From Treponema sp. (GTDB lineage: Bacteria > Spirochaetota > Spirochaetia > Treponematales > Breznakiellaceae), in assembly GCA_031264395.1 (NCBI GenBank), contig JAISEB010000261.1, positions 1-24,933 on the forward strand: DNA of 24,933 nt. Direction: 5' to 3'. Positions within the stretch are counted from its first letter, which is position 1. The number at the start of each line of letters is the position of its first letter. The translations under genes were made by a program, and so were the position numbers. Under the pieces are notes generated by a model that saw nothing but the letters and a program-made list of their open reading frames with translations, made no database searches and was not told where the DNA came from. Of the stretch, positions 16,148 through 23,500 are shown piece by piece.

Positions 16148-18193
16148 ATGAAAAAACTGCTGATGGGCAACGAGGCGGCCGCGCTTGGGGCTATACGCGC
16201 CGGGGTAAGGCTTGTTTCCGGTTATCCGGGTACGCCCTCCACGGAGATTCTTGAAACGGCCGCCTCATATGCCCGTGAAAACGATCCCGGCGTGTATGTC
16301 GAGTGGTCTGTAAACGAAAAAGCCGCGCTGGAAGTCGCCGCGGGCGCGGCCATGGCGGGGGCCCGGGCGCTTGTAACCATGAAACAGGTTGGGCTCAATG
16401 TCGCCTCCGATCCGCTCATGAGCCTTAATTATCTGGGCGTTGAAGGCGGCCTTGTAGTTGCCGTCGCCGACGATCCCGGGCCCCTTTCATCCCAGACGGA
16501 GCAGGATACCCGCCGCTTCGGAAAATTCGCCAAACTTGCCGTCTTCGATCCGTCTTCTCCCGAAGAGGCCTACGCCATGATGGCCGACGCCTTTGCCTGT
16601 TCGGAAAAATACCGCCGCCCGGTGCTGTTCCGCCCCACGACGCGGATCTGCCACAGTTACGCTTCGGTGGAGATCCTCGATCCTCTGCCCTCAAAAGCGC
16701 CCTCCGGGTTTGACAAGTCAGGCGGCCGCTGGGTTATTTTTCCCGGCCTTGCCTACAGGAACCATATTCAGATTGAAAAAGATCTTTCCGCCATGGGGGA
16801 AGAATTTTCTTCGTACGGGGGAAACCTTCTGTATGACGCGCCGGGAGGCCCTTCTTCCTCAGGCGGGAGCGGGCCGGGCGTTAAAAAAGGCATAGCGTCG
16901 GGCGGGGTAAGCTGGGCCTACACGCTTGAGGCGCTTGAGGAATGCGCCGCGCCGCCTGAGGGCCTTCCGCCGTACCGGCTCCTCAAGACCGGCGTTTTTC
17001 CCTTTTCCGAAAAACTGGGAAGGCGTTTTCTTGACGGGCTTGAGGAAGTCCTTGTGCTGGAAGAACTTGATCCTGTTATCGAGGATGAATTGATACGTCT
17101 TTCCGGCCTTTACGGTATCGCGGTAAGGGTAAGGGGAAAATACTCAGGCGATATGCCCCGCGCCGGGGAAAATACCGCCGCCCTCGCGGCCGAAAGGATA
17201 CGGGCCTTTCTCCTGCCCGCCTCAGGCGGAAGCTCCCCGGAGAAGGGCGTCACGGCCGGGACAGGGACTCAGGCGGCCGTCACGGCAACCTCGGCCACAC
17301 TGGACGCGGCCGCGCCGGACATGGAGGGCGGACCGGTTCCGCCCGCGCTTCCCCCGCGCCCGCCCGTGCTCTGCGCGGGCTGCCCCCACCGCGCGTCGTT
17401 TTTCGCGGTAAAGGAAGCGTTCGCGGCCTGGGCCCGCGGCAGGGCTTCTTCCCCGCCCGGCGCGGCAGGTTTACCGGGCGTAAAGCCGAAGGCGGTCTTT
17501 TCGGGCGACATAGGGTGTTATACGCTGGGAAACGCGCCGCCCCTTGACATGACCGACACCTGCCTCTGCATGGGAGCGGGCATTACCGTGGCGCAGGGAA
17601 TAAACAGGATTGAGCCCGGCACGGTAAATTTCGCGTTCATCGGCGATTCGACGTTTTTTCATACGGGCATTCCGGGGATAGTAAACGCCGTGTACAACCG
17701 CGCCGATATTGTCGCCGTGATCCTTGACAACAAGACTACCGCCATGACCGGAAACCAGCCCCATCCGGGAACGGGAAAAACCGCGCCGGGGTTTCCGGCC
17801 GGCAGGGTGGATATATACGCCATGCTTGCCGCCGCGGGTGTAAAGCACATAGAGCGGGCCAATCCTTTTCACCAGAAAGAGGCAAGGGAGGCGGCCGGCC
17901 GGGCGCTTCTTCAAAGCGGGGTGCGGGCGCTTCTCTTTGAGGCCCCCTGCATCATGGTATCAAGGCCGCCTGAGCGCTTTGTCATAGACGGGGAAAAATG
18001 TACGGGATGCGGGGTCTGTGTCTCGCGTTTGGGCTGCCCCGCCATTTCCCTTTCCGCGCCCCGCGCGGCCCTTTCCCCCTCCGCGAAAAAAGATCCCCGC
18101 AGGGCGGTAATCGACGAATCGCTCTGTACGGGCTGCGGCATATGCGGGGAACTGTGCGCCTTTGGGGCCATAGGGCCCAGGGGGCTCGCGTGA
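16148..18193 (+). CDS. iorA: Indolepyruvate:ferredoxin oxidoreductase, alpha subunit
   Basis: Catalytic subunit of the enzyme that oxidatively decarboxylates aryl-pyruvates (from Trp, Phe, Tyr) to aryl-acetyl-CoA, reducing ferredoxin; cytoplasmic, oxygen-sensitive, with IorB as partner. It has 681 residues, somewhat longer than usual. The N-terminal pyrimidine-binding domain begins MGNEAAALGAIRAG with SGYPGTPSTEI. The ThDP domain starts at CAGCPHRASFF (Cys409) and contains GDIGCYTLG, IGDSTFFHTGIPG and a following DNKTTAMTG, the cofactor-binding segments. Two 4Fe-4S clusters lie at the C-terminus: CTGCGVC from residue 618 and CTGCGICGELC from 660. The extra length comes partly from a low-complexity Ala/Gly/Pro/Thr linker at roughly residues 356-400. 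The stop overlaps the iorB GTG start. Composition is very GC-rich (46 of 60 at 16321-16380 by hand count). Confidence 0.96.
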   Translation: MKKLLMGNEAAALGAIRAGVRLVSGYPGTPSTEILETAASYARENDPGVYVEWSVNEKAALEVAAGAAMAGARALVTMKQVGLNVASDPLMSLNYLGVEGGLVVAVADDPGPLSSQTEQDTRRFGKFAKLAVFDPSSPEEAYAMMADAFACSEKYRRPVLFRPTTRICHSYASVEILDPLPSKAPSGFDKSGGRWVIFPGLAYRNHIQIEKDLSAMGEEFSSYGGNLLYDAPGGPSSSGGSGPGVKKGIASGGVSWAYTLEALEECAAPPEGLPPYRLLKTGVFPFSEKLGRRFLDGLEEVLVLEELDPVIEDELIRLSGLYGIAVRVRGKYSGDMPRAGENTAALAAERIRAFLLPASGGSSPEKGVTAGTGTQAAVTATSATLDAAAPDMEGGPVPPALPPRPPVLCAGCPHRASFFAVKEAFAAWARGRASSPPGAAGLPGVKPKAVFSGDIGCYTLGNAPPLDMTDTCLCMGAGITVAQGINRIEPGTVNFAFIGDSTFFHTGIPGIVNAVYNRADIVAVILDNKTTAMTGNQPHPGTGKTAPGFPAGRVDIYAMLAAAGVKHIERANPFHQKEAREAAGRALLQSGVRALLFEAPCIMVSRPPERFVIDGEKCTGCGVCVSRLGCPAISLSAPRAALSPSAKKDPRRAVIDESLCTGCGICGELCAFGAIGPRGLA

Positions 18194-18786
18194 CGCTCAA
18201 CTGCCTTGTCACCGGCGTCGGCGGCCAGGGAACGGTGCTCCTTTCACGGCTCATAGGGGCCGCGTCAATGAGGCGCGGCCTTGATGTCAGGGGAACCGAA
18301 ACCATAGGCATGGCCCAGCGGGGAGGCAGCGTGGTAAGCCACCTCCGCCTGGGCGGCGTGATTCATTCACCCCTTATCCCCCCAGGAAAGGTGGATATCG
18401 TCATCGCGTTTGAGCCGGGCGAGGCGGTGCGGGTCCTTCCGTTCCTTGCGGAAAAGGGGACGCTGCTTGTCCTTGACAGGCCCGTTATGCCCTTTCCCCT
18501 GGCGGGAGGCTCCCCCTACGAGCCCCTCCGCATGATTCAATACCTCCGGGAATGTTTCGGAAAAACAGGAAGGCTTGCCGTTCTGGACGGCCCTTCCCTT
18601 GCCGAAAAATGCGGCAGCGTGAAGACCGCCAACACCGCCCTGCTTGGCGCGGCGCTGGGAAGGGGGCTTTTCCCCTTTGACGAAAACGATGTCCTTGAGG
18701 CGCTTGCCGAAAGGCTCAAACCGTCTCTTGTCGAAATCAACGTAAAGGCCCTTGAAACGGGAAAGGAGTACGCGTATGCGTGTTAG
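18190..18786 (+). CDS. iorB: Indolepyruvate:ferredoxin oxidoreductase, beta subunit
   Basis: Small subunit of the aryl-pyruvate:ferredoxin oxidoreductase, 198 residues, pyruvate-ferredoxin-oxidoreductase gamma-domain fold. The GTG start at 18190 overlaps the iorA stop (GTGA), with AGGGGG five bases upstream, and fits the family start MTLNCLVTGVGGQGTVLLS. Longer readings in this frame run into iorA and are not real. The conserved segment ETIGMAQRGGSVVSHLR and the later KTANTALLGAALG helix are present, as expected for IorB. Coupled translation with iorA fits an equimolar complex. The CoA-ligase gene begins 15 bases after its stop. No fusion or truncation is visible. Confidence 0.95.
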   Translation: MTLNCLVTGVGGQGTVLLSRLIGAASMRRGLDVRGTETIGMAQRGGSVVSHLRLGGVIHSPLIPPGKVDIVIAFEPGEAVRVLPFLAEKGTLLVLDRPVMPFPLAGGSPYEPLRMIQYLRECFGKTGRLAVLDGPSLAEKCGSVKTANTALLGAALGRGLFPFDENDVLEALAERLKPSLVEINVKALETGKEYAYAC

Positions 18787-18801
18787 GCCGGAGGCCGTCG
18801 T

Positions 18802-20037
18802 ATGAACATGACGGAAGAAACGCTGGCGGGACTGCGGAAATCCATAGCCGGGGCGATGAAGGGCGGTTTTTACCGCGGGCATTTTAAGGGAATCAGGCCC
18901 GAAGACATACAGAGCCGAGCCGATTTTGAAAAACTTCCCTTTACCCAGAAGGAGGATCTCAGGGAAGCGTATCCCCTGGGGCTTGCCGCGGTTAACGAGG
19001 AAAAAATAGTCCGCATACATTCATCGTCGGGCACCACGGGAACGCCCGTTATTGTTCCCTATACCCGCCGTGATGTCGAAGACTGGGCGGTGATGTTCCG
19101 CCGCTGTTACGAAACCGCGGGGGTTACCAGGGCCGACCGGGTGCACATTACGCCCGGCTACGGGCTGTGGACCGCGGGCATAGGTTTTCAGCTTGGGGCG
19201 GAACTGCTTGGAGCCATGACCATTCCCATGGGGCCGGGGAACACCGACAAGCAGCTGCGCATGATGGAGGATCTTCAGTCGACGGTCCTGTGCGCCACTT
19301 CTTCCTATGCCCTTCTCCTTGCCGAAGAAATAGAAAGGCGGGGGCTGCGGGACAAGATATGCCTTAAAAAAAGCCTCATCGGTTCGGAACGCTGGGGTGA
19401 AAAAATGCGGAAGCGCATAGCGAATGAACTTGGCGTTGAGCTTTACGACATCTACGGCCTTACCGAAATTTACGGGCCGGGCATAGGCATAAGCTGCAAA
19501 TACGAATGCGGCATGCACATGTGGACCGATTATCTTTACTACGAGATCATAAATCCCCGCACGGAAAAACAGGCGAAGCCCGGCGAAACGGGGGAACTTG
19601 TCATCACTACGCTCCGCAAGGAAGGCGCTCCCCTTATCCGCTACCGCACCCACGATCTTACGCGGGAACTTCCGGGCGCGTGCAAATGCGGCCTTGATTA
19701 TCCGCGCATCGATACCCTCATAGGCCGTTCGGACGACATGGTGAAAGTCAGGGGAACCCTTATCTATCCGTCGCGGATCGACGAACTGCTTGCGGCCATT
19801 CCCGGCGTTTCAAGCGAGTATCAGATTCAGATAGATCATCTTAACGGAAAAGACATTGTCAACCTTTTCTTTGAAACCGTCCTTAAGGGAAGGGACGAAA
19901 TGAAGAACCTTGAAAAAACCGTCGAGGACGCCTTCAAGCATACAATAGGCATAACCGTTAAACCCATCGCCGTCGCCATGGGGGAGCTTCCCCGGAGCGA
20001 AAAAAAATCGACGAGGATCTTCGACAACCGTTACTAG
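18802..20037 (+). CDS. paaK: Phenylacetate-CoA ligase family protein (AMP-forming)
   Basis: Adenylate-forming ligase joining phenylacetate or a related aryl acetate to CoA with ATP giving AMP and PPi; 411 residues, slightly shorter than the usual 430-440. ATG 18802 has GGAGG seven bases upstream. The ATP-binding P-loop HSSSGTTGTP spans residues 73-82, the adenylation motif YDIYGLTEIYGPG lies near 213-225, and RYRTHDLTR plus GRSDDMVKVRGTLIYPS mark the hinge and C-terminal AMP-binding domain. PaaK-like genes next to iorAB are known in anaerobes. The enzyme could activate aryl acetates or, run in reverse or with partners, drain the aryl-acetyl-CoA made by IorAB. Last gene of the operon; it ends 30 bp from the convergent Rrf2 gene. 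Confidence 0.93.
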   Translation: MNMTEETLAGLRKSIAGAMKGGFYRGHFKGIRPEDIQSRADFEKLPFTQKEDLREAYPLGLAAVNEEKIVRIHSSSGTTGTPVIVPYTRRDVEDWAVMFRRCYETAGVTRADRVHITPGYGLWTAGIGFQLGAELLGAMTIPMGPGNTDKQLRMMEDLQSTVLCATSSYALLLAEEIERRGLRDKICLKKSLIGSERWGEKMRKRIANELGVELYDIYGLTEIYGPGIGISCKYECGMHMWTDYLYYEIINPRTEKQAKPGETGELVITTLRKEGAPLIRYRTHDLTRELPGACKCGLDYPRIDTLIGRSDDMVKVRGTLIYPSRIDELLAAIPGVSSEYQIQIDHLNGKDIVNLFFETVLKGRDEMKNLEKTVEDAFKHTIGITVKPIAVAMGELPRSEKKSTRIFDNRY

Positions 20038-20067
20038 GGCGTCAGGACCGGCCCCGTCGCTTCGCCG

Positions 20068-20502
20068 TCAAATGAAGTACATGTACGATTGGTCGGGGTC
20101 TATGGTTCCCGTTACCGAGGCAAGCGTCTTCTTGTCTATGACGGCCGCGATGCGGTCGTTAAGGCGGTTGAAGACGGTAAGCCGTATACAGCGCTGAATC
20201 TTCGATTCCTTCGCGCCGGGAAGGGGCGGGTCAACCACGAGCATGTCCCCCTCAAGGGTGCGCAGGGCTTCCCCTATATTGATGTCTTCCGCCTTCCGCG
20301 CCAGCGCGTAGCCGCCCGAAGCGCCCTTGACCGAGCGTATGAAGCCCGAGCGGCGGAGAATGACGGCAACCTGTTCAAGGTAGCGTATGGAAATGTTCTG
20401 TCTGGCGGCGACGCCGGCGAGGGACACGTGATCTTCCCCCGTGTGTTCCGCCAGATCTATGAGGAGCCGTATGCCGTAGCGCCCCCGCGTGGAAATTTTC
20501 AT
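20068..20502 (-). CDS. Rrf2-family transcriptional regulator lacking the Fe-S cysteines
   Basis: Winged-helix DNA-binding regulator, 144 residues. It starts with the family signature MKISTRGRYGIRLLIDLAEH, then SLAGVAARQNISIRYLEQV (recognition region) and the wing SVKGASGGYALAR. The segment that carries three cysteines in IscR-like members instead has a single Cys105 in a basic stretch (KIQRCIRLT), so an IscR-type cluster is unlikely. It may sense another ligand, as the cysteine regulator CymR does through partner binding. ATG 20502 overlaps the stop of a second Rrf2 gene (ATGA), with GGAG eight bases upstream, so the two are translationally coupled. It is the last gene of the sulfur-enzyme operon. 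Confidence 0.92.
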   Translation of the reverse strand: MKISTRGRYGIRLLIDLAEHTGEDHVSLAGVAARQNISIRYLEQVAVILRRSGFIRSVKGASGGYALARKAEDINIGEALRTLEGDMLVVDPPLPGAKESKIQRCIRLTVFNRLNDRIAAVIDKKTLASVTGTIDPDQSYMYFI

Positions 20503-20930
20503 ATTGTGTACTCCGTCTGGTCCATTTTTTCATAGGCAAGGGCAAGATCCTCAAGGCTGATGGAATCAACGCAGTCCGAAATTTCCCTGTACAGTTCGCC
20601 CCAGGTATGCACCGAACGGCAGGCGTCCCTTACCGGGCACTCGCGGGAAACAAGGCAGTCGACCAGTTCAAGGGAGCCCTCGACGGCCCGCAGAATGTCC
20701 CCCACGCGTATCTCTTTGGGGGCCTTTCCGGGAAAGTAGCCTCCCTGCGGCCCCCGCACGCCCTGTATGATCCCCTTTTCCCGCAGCGGGATAAAAAGCT
20801 GTTCCAGATACCCCTTGGAAACGCCGATGTTTTCGGCGATTGCGCGGGTACTTGTAAATTCGCCCTTCGGAAGAAGGGTCATGTAAAGAAGGGCCTCCAG
20901 CGAATAGCGGCCCTTGGTCGAAATTCTCAT
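20499..20930 (-). CDS. Rrf2-family regulator with IscR-type Fe-S ligands
   Basis: Winged-helix regulator of 143 residues. The N-terminus MRISTKGRYSLEALLYM, the recognition segment AIAENIGVSKGYLEQLF and the wing GVRGPQGGYF are typical. Cys92, Cys98, Cys104 and His108 form C-x5-C-x5-C-x3-H, matching the position of the [2Fe-2S] ligands of E. coli IscR (Cys92, Cys98, Cys104, His107), so an iron-sulfur cluster is likely. ATG 20930 overlaps the stop of the upstream PLP enzyme by four bases, with AAGGAGG ten bases before it. Its own stop overlaps the next Rrf2 start. Overall identity to the neighbour looks moderate, consistent with an old duplication. Likely targets are sulfur or Fe-S genes, possibly this operon. 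Confidence 0.93.
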   Translation of the reverse strand: MRISTKGRYSLEALLYMTLLPKGEFTSTRAIAENIGVSKGYLEQLFIPLREKGIIQGVRGPQGGYFPGKAPKEIRVGDILRAVEGSLELVDCLVSRECPVRDACRSVHTWGELYREISDCVDSISLEDLALAYEKMDQTEYTI

Positions 20931-22120
20931 GCGCCGTTTTCCTCCTTGCAGCGGAACAGGGCGGCGTCAAGATCGGCAATGATGTCATCCGGATCTTCAA
21001 TGCCCGCCGAAAGCCGCAGAAGCCTGTCGTTGACCCCGGCCGCAAGTCGCATGGCCTCCGGAATGGCGGCGTGCGTCTGGACCAGCGGGTAGGTAATAAG
21101 AGACTCAACCCCGCCGAGGCTTTCGGCGAAAAGGATGAGGGAAAGGCTTTCCAGAATAACAGGAACATCCGCGGGGTTTTTCAGGTAGAAAGAAAGCATC
21201 CCCCCGAAGCCCCGGGCCTGCCTCCGCGAAAGTTCGTACTGGGGATGATCCTCAAAGCCCGTGTAAAAAACCTTTTCAACGCGGTCCTGCCTTCTGAGCC
21301 ATTGGGCGGCGGCAAGGGCGTTGGCGCCGTGTTTTTCCATTCTAACGCCGAGGGTTTTAAGCCCTCTGAGGACAAGCCAGGAATCAAAGGGTGAAAGAGA
21401 GGCCCCTTCGCTTTTCTGGACGTTCCGCAGTATTTCTTCGTTCTTTTTGTCCGAATGGACGATGAAGCCCGAAAGGGTGTCGTTGTGGCCTCCCATGTAC
21501 TTGGTTCCGCTGTGGACCACAAGGTCCGATCCCAAATCCAGGGGGTTTTGAAACCAGGGCGAAAGGAAGGTATTGTCGGTAACAAGAATGCCCCCCGCCT
21601 CGTGGACAAGATCCGCGGCGCGGGTGATGTCGGTAACTTTCATCATGGGATTGGAAGGCGTTTCGATAAACAGGGCCCGTGTTCCCGGGCGCAGGGCCTT
21701 TTTTACAAGGGAAAGATCGCTTGTGTCTACCCAGGAAAAGGAATAGCCATAGGAACGGTAGAAGCCGTTGAAAAGGCGGTAGGTGCCGCCGTACAGATCT
21801 TCGGAAACAACGATGTGATCCCCAGGATTGAACAGTTTGACAAGCGCCGATATTGCCCCCATGCCGCTTGAAAAGGCAAGGCCGTACGCGCCGTGCTCTA
21901 TGAGCGCGACGGTCTTTTCAAGCTCGTCCCTTGTGGGATTTGCCACGCGGCTGTAATCGTAGCCCGTGCTGCTGCCCAGCCCCGGATGGCGGAACGTGGC
22001 GCTCTGAAAAATAGGCGTACTGACGGCTCCGGTACGGGGATCGAAAGGAGTTGCCCCGTGCACCAAAACGGAACCCATGGAGATTTTTTTTCCGCCTTTA
22101 CAGCCGTCCTTCCCGTTCAA
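20927..22120 (-). CDS. Cys/Met-metabolism PLP enzyme (cystathionine gamma-synthase/lyase family), paralogue 1
   Basis: Pyridoxal-phosphate enzyme of transsulfuration, 397 residues in the cytoplasm. The family could make or split cystathionine, or use O-acetylhomoserine with sulfide; the sequence alone does not decide. Seen are YDYSRVANPTRDELE, GMGAISAL, EDLYGGTYRLF, ETPSNPMMKVTDI, the PLP lysine in VVHSGTKYMGGHND (Lys207) and SLGGVESLITYP. The TTG start at 22120 has GGAG six bases upstream; ATG 22078 (MGSVLVHGA) is the alternative and would remove a non-conserved lysine-rich leader of 14 residues. It lies 55 bp downstream of a second family member and overlaps the Rrf2 gene. The Rrf2 link resembles CymR-type control of cysteine metabolism. 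Confidence 0.92.
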   Translation of the reverse strand: MNGKDGCKGGKKISMGSVLVHGATPFDPRTGAVSTPIFQSATFRHPGLGSSTGYDYSRVANPTRDELEKTVALIEHGAYGLAFSSGMGAISALVKLFNPGDHIVVSEDLYGGTYRLFNGFYRSYGYSFSWVDTSDLSLVKKALRPGTRALFIETPSNPMMKVTDITRAADLVHEAGGILVTDNTFLSPWFQNPLDLGSDLVVHSGTKYMGGHNDTLSGFIVHSDKKNEEILRNVQKSEGASLSPFDSWLVLRGLKTLGVRMEKHGANALAAAQWLRRQDRVEKVFYTGFEDHPQYELSRRQARGFGGMLSFYLKNPADVPVILESLSLILFAESLGGVESLITYPLVQTHAAIPEAMRLAAGVNDRLLRLSAGIEDPDDIIADLDAALFRCKEENGA

Positions 22121-22144
22121 TGTCTTCTCCGGTTTTACACTGGA

Positions 22145-22175
22145 AGTTGTTCAAAACTCCAGTTGTTGAACAACT
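22145..22175. repeat. Paired palindromic element, copy 2
   Basis: AGTTGTTCAAAACTC (22145-22159) and AGTTGTTGAACAACT (22161-22175). The second is a perfect 15-bp palindrome with central G; the first is a degenerate copy with central C. Together they form a 10-bp stem with an 11-base loop. The element abuts the stop of the minus-strand PLP-enzyme gene (TAG 22178-22176). It has the same design and stop-codon-adjacent position as 11216-11247, with the variable base pair changed in both arms of the palindrome. Confidence 0.7.
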
Positions 22176-23315
22176 CTAATCTTCTTCCAGCGCCCTTTCA
22201 AAATCCTCGACAAGATCGCCGCTGTCTTCAAGCCCGCATGAAATGCGGATCAGCGTATCGGTGATGCCGAGCCTTTCCCGCTCGGAGGGGGGAACGGCGG
22301 CGTGGCTCATCTTTACGGGGTACGACGCGATTGTTTCCACCCCGCCAAGGCTCACCGCCGCGGCGGCGTATGTTACGCGGCGCAAAAAGGCAAGGGCCTT
22401 TTCCCTTGTTTTTGTCTTGAACGAAAAAACCGCCCCCGCCCCCGACGACTGCGCGTCGTGTATCTCTTTTCCCCTGTGGCCCGCAAGCCCGGGGTAGTAC
22501 ACCTCGTCGACGTTTTTGTTCTCCGCGAGCGCCCGGCTCAGTATGCCGGCCGACTTTTCCTGCGCTTCCATCCGCACCTTGAGCGTTTTGATGCCCCGGA
22601 GCACAAGCCAGGCGTCCCAAGGGCCGGGAACCGCGCCGAAACCGTTCTGCACCGCGTACACCTTTTTCCCCAGCGCTTCCGTCGCGGTAACGGCAAGCCC
22701 CGACACGACGTCGCTGTGGCCCCCGAGAAATTTGGTGGCCGAATGTACGACTATGTCGGCCCCCAGTTCAAGGGGCCTCTGGAAGTAAGGGGTCATGAAC
22801 GTGTTGTCAACAATAACGGTGAGCCCCGCCTCCTTCGCGATGCCTGTACAGGCGCGGAGATCGGAAATCTTGAGGAGGGGGTTGGACGGGGTTTCAAGAA
22901 ACACGGCCCTGGTGTTTCCCCGTAGCGCTTTTCGTATGTTTTCGGGATCGGAGGAATCTATGCCGGTAACTTCAAGCCCCCAGCGTTTGTAGAAGGTGTT
23001 GAGTATGCGGTAGCTTCCGCCGTAAATATCATCGGCGGCAATTATGTGATCCCCCGCGGCGAAGATCCCCAGCACGGAAGATACCGCGGCGATGCCGCTT
23101 CCAAATGCGTAACCCCTTGCCCCGCCTTCAAGAACCGCGATGGTTTCTTCCAGCGCCTTCCGCGTGGGATTCCCCGACCTTGAGTAATCGTACTCCTGGG
23201 ACACGGAAACGTCTTTTTGGGCAAACGTGGATGTCTGCACAACAGGCACGCCCAGCGCCCCTGTGACGCCGTCCGTCTCGTGTCCGTTGTGAATAAGCAG
23301 CGTTCCCCTCCGCAT
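22176..23315 (-). CDS. Cys/Met-metabolism PLP enzyme (cystathionine gamma-synthase/lyase family), paralogue 2
   Basis: Second transsulfuration-type PLP enzyme, 379 residues. I chose ATG 23315 (MRRGTLLIHNGHETDG), preceded by AGGGG at five bases; ATG 23336 is in frame but has no ribosome site. Conserved elements are YDYSRSGNPTRKALEE, GSGIAAVSSVL, DDIYGGSYRILNTF, ETPSNPLLKISDL, the PLP lysine in VVHSATKFLGGHSD (Lys195) and SLGGVETIASYP. The length is normal for the family. It is the first gene of a four-gene minus-strand operon with paralogue 1 and two Rrf2 regulators. One paralogue could make cystathionine and the other cleave it, but assignment needs active-site comparison or assays. Upstream, a TTGCCT/TACAAT promoter fits. 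Confidence 0.92.
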   Translation of the reverse strand: MRRGTLLIHNGHETDGVTGALGVPVVQTSTFAQKDVSVSQEYDYSRSGNPTRKALEETIAVLEGGARGYAFGSGIAAVSSVLGIFAAGDHIIAADDIYGGSYRILNTFYKRWGLEVTGIDSSDPENIRKALRGNTRAVFLETPSNPLLKISDLRACTGIAKEAGLTVIVDNTFMTPYFQRPLELGADIVVHSATKFLGGHSDVVSGLAVTATEALGKKVYAVQNGFGAVPGPWDAWLVLRGIKTLKVRMEAQEKSAGILSRALAENKNVDEVYYPGLAGHRGKEIHDAQSSGAGAVFSFKTKTREKALAFLRRVTYAAAAVSLGGVETIASYPVKMSHAAVPPSERERLGITDTLIRISCGLEDSGDLVEDFERALEED

Positions 23316-23395
23316 TTCTTCCCCTGTTGCGTTCATTTCAGGAACCGGGCCGGCCGCAAACAGCCAATGCCGGAACAGGCCTAATTCCTATATAA

Positions 23396-23424
23396 ATTGT
23401 ATGATATGTGAACGAAAAAGGCAA
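23396..23424 (-). promoter_or_regulatory. Candidate promoter of the sulfur-enzyme / Rrf2 operon
   Basis: On the minus strand, TTGCCT (23424-23419) and TACAAT (23401-23396) are 17 bp apart. The leader to ATG 23315 would be about 75 bases. A small inverted repeat GATTCGC-CGC-GCGAATC (23430-23446) lies just upstream and could be a regulator site or the foot of a hairpin. Confidence 0.5.
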
Positions 23425-23500
23425 GGGGCGATTCGCCGCGCGAATCTCCCGGCTTCTCCAAAAGCCAAAAAAGGAGTATACTTAAAAACAGGAGTTACAT

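Noticed and set aside
16425..18171. Long minus-strand open frames antisense to iorA
   Set aside because: They mirror the GC-rich codon pattern of iorA, have no family motifs and no ribosome sites.
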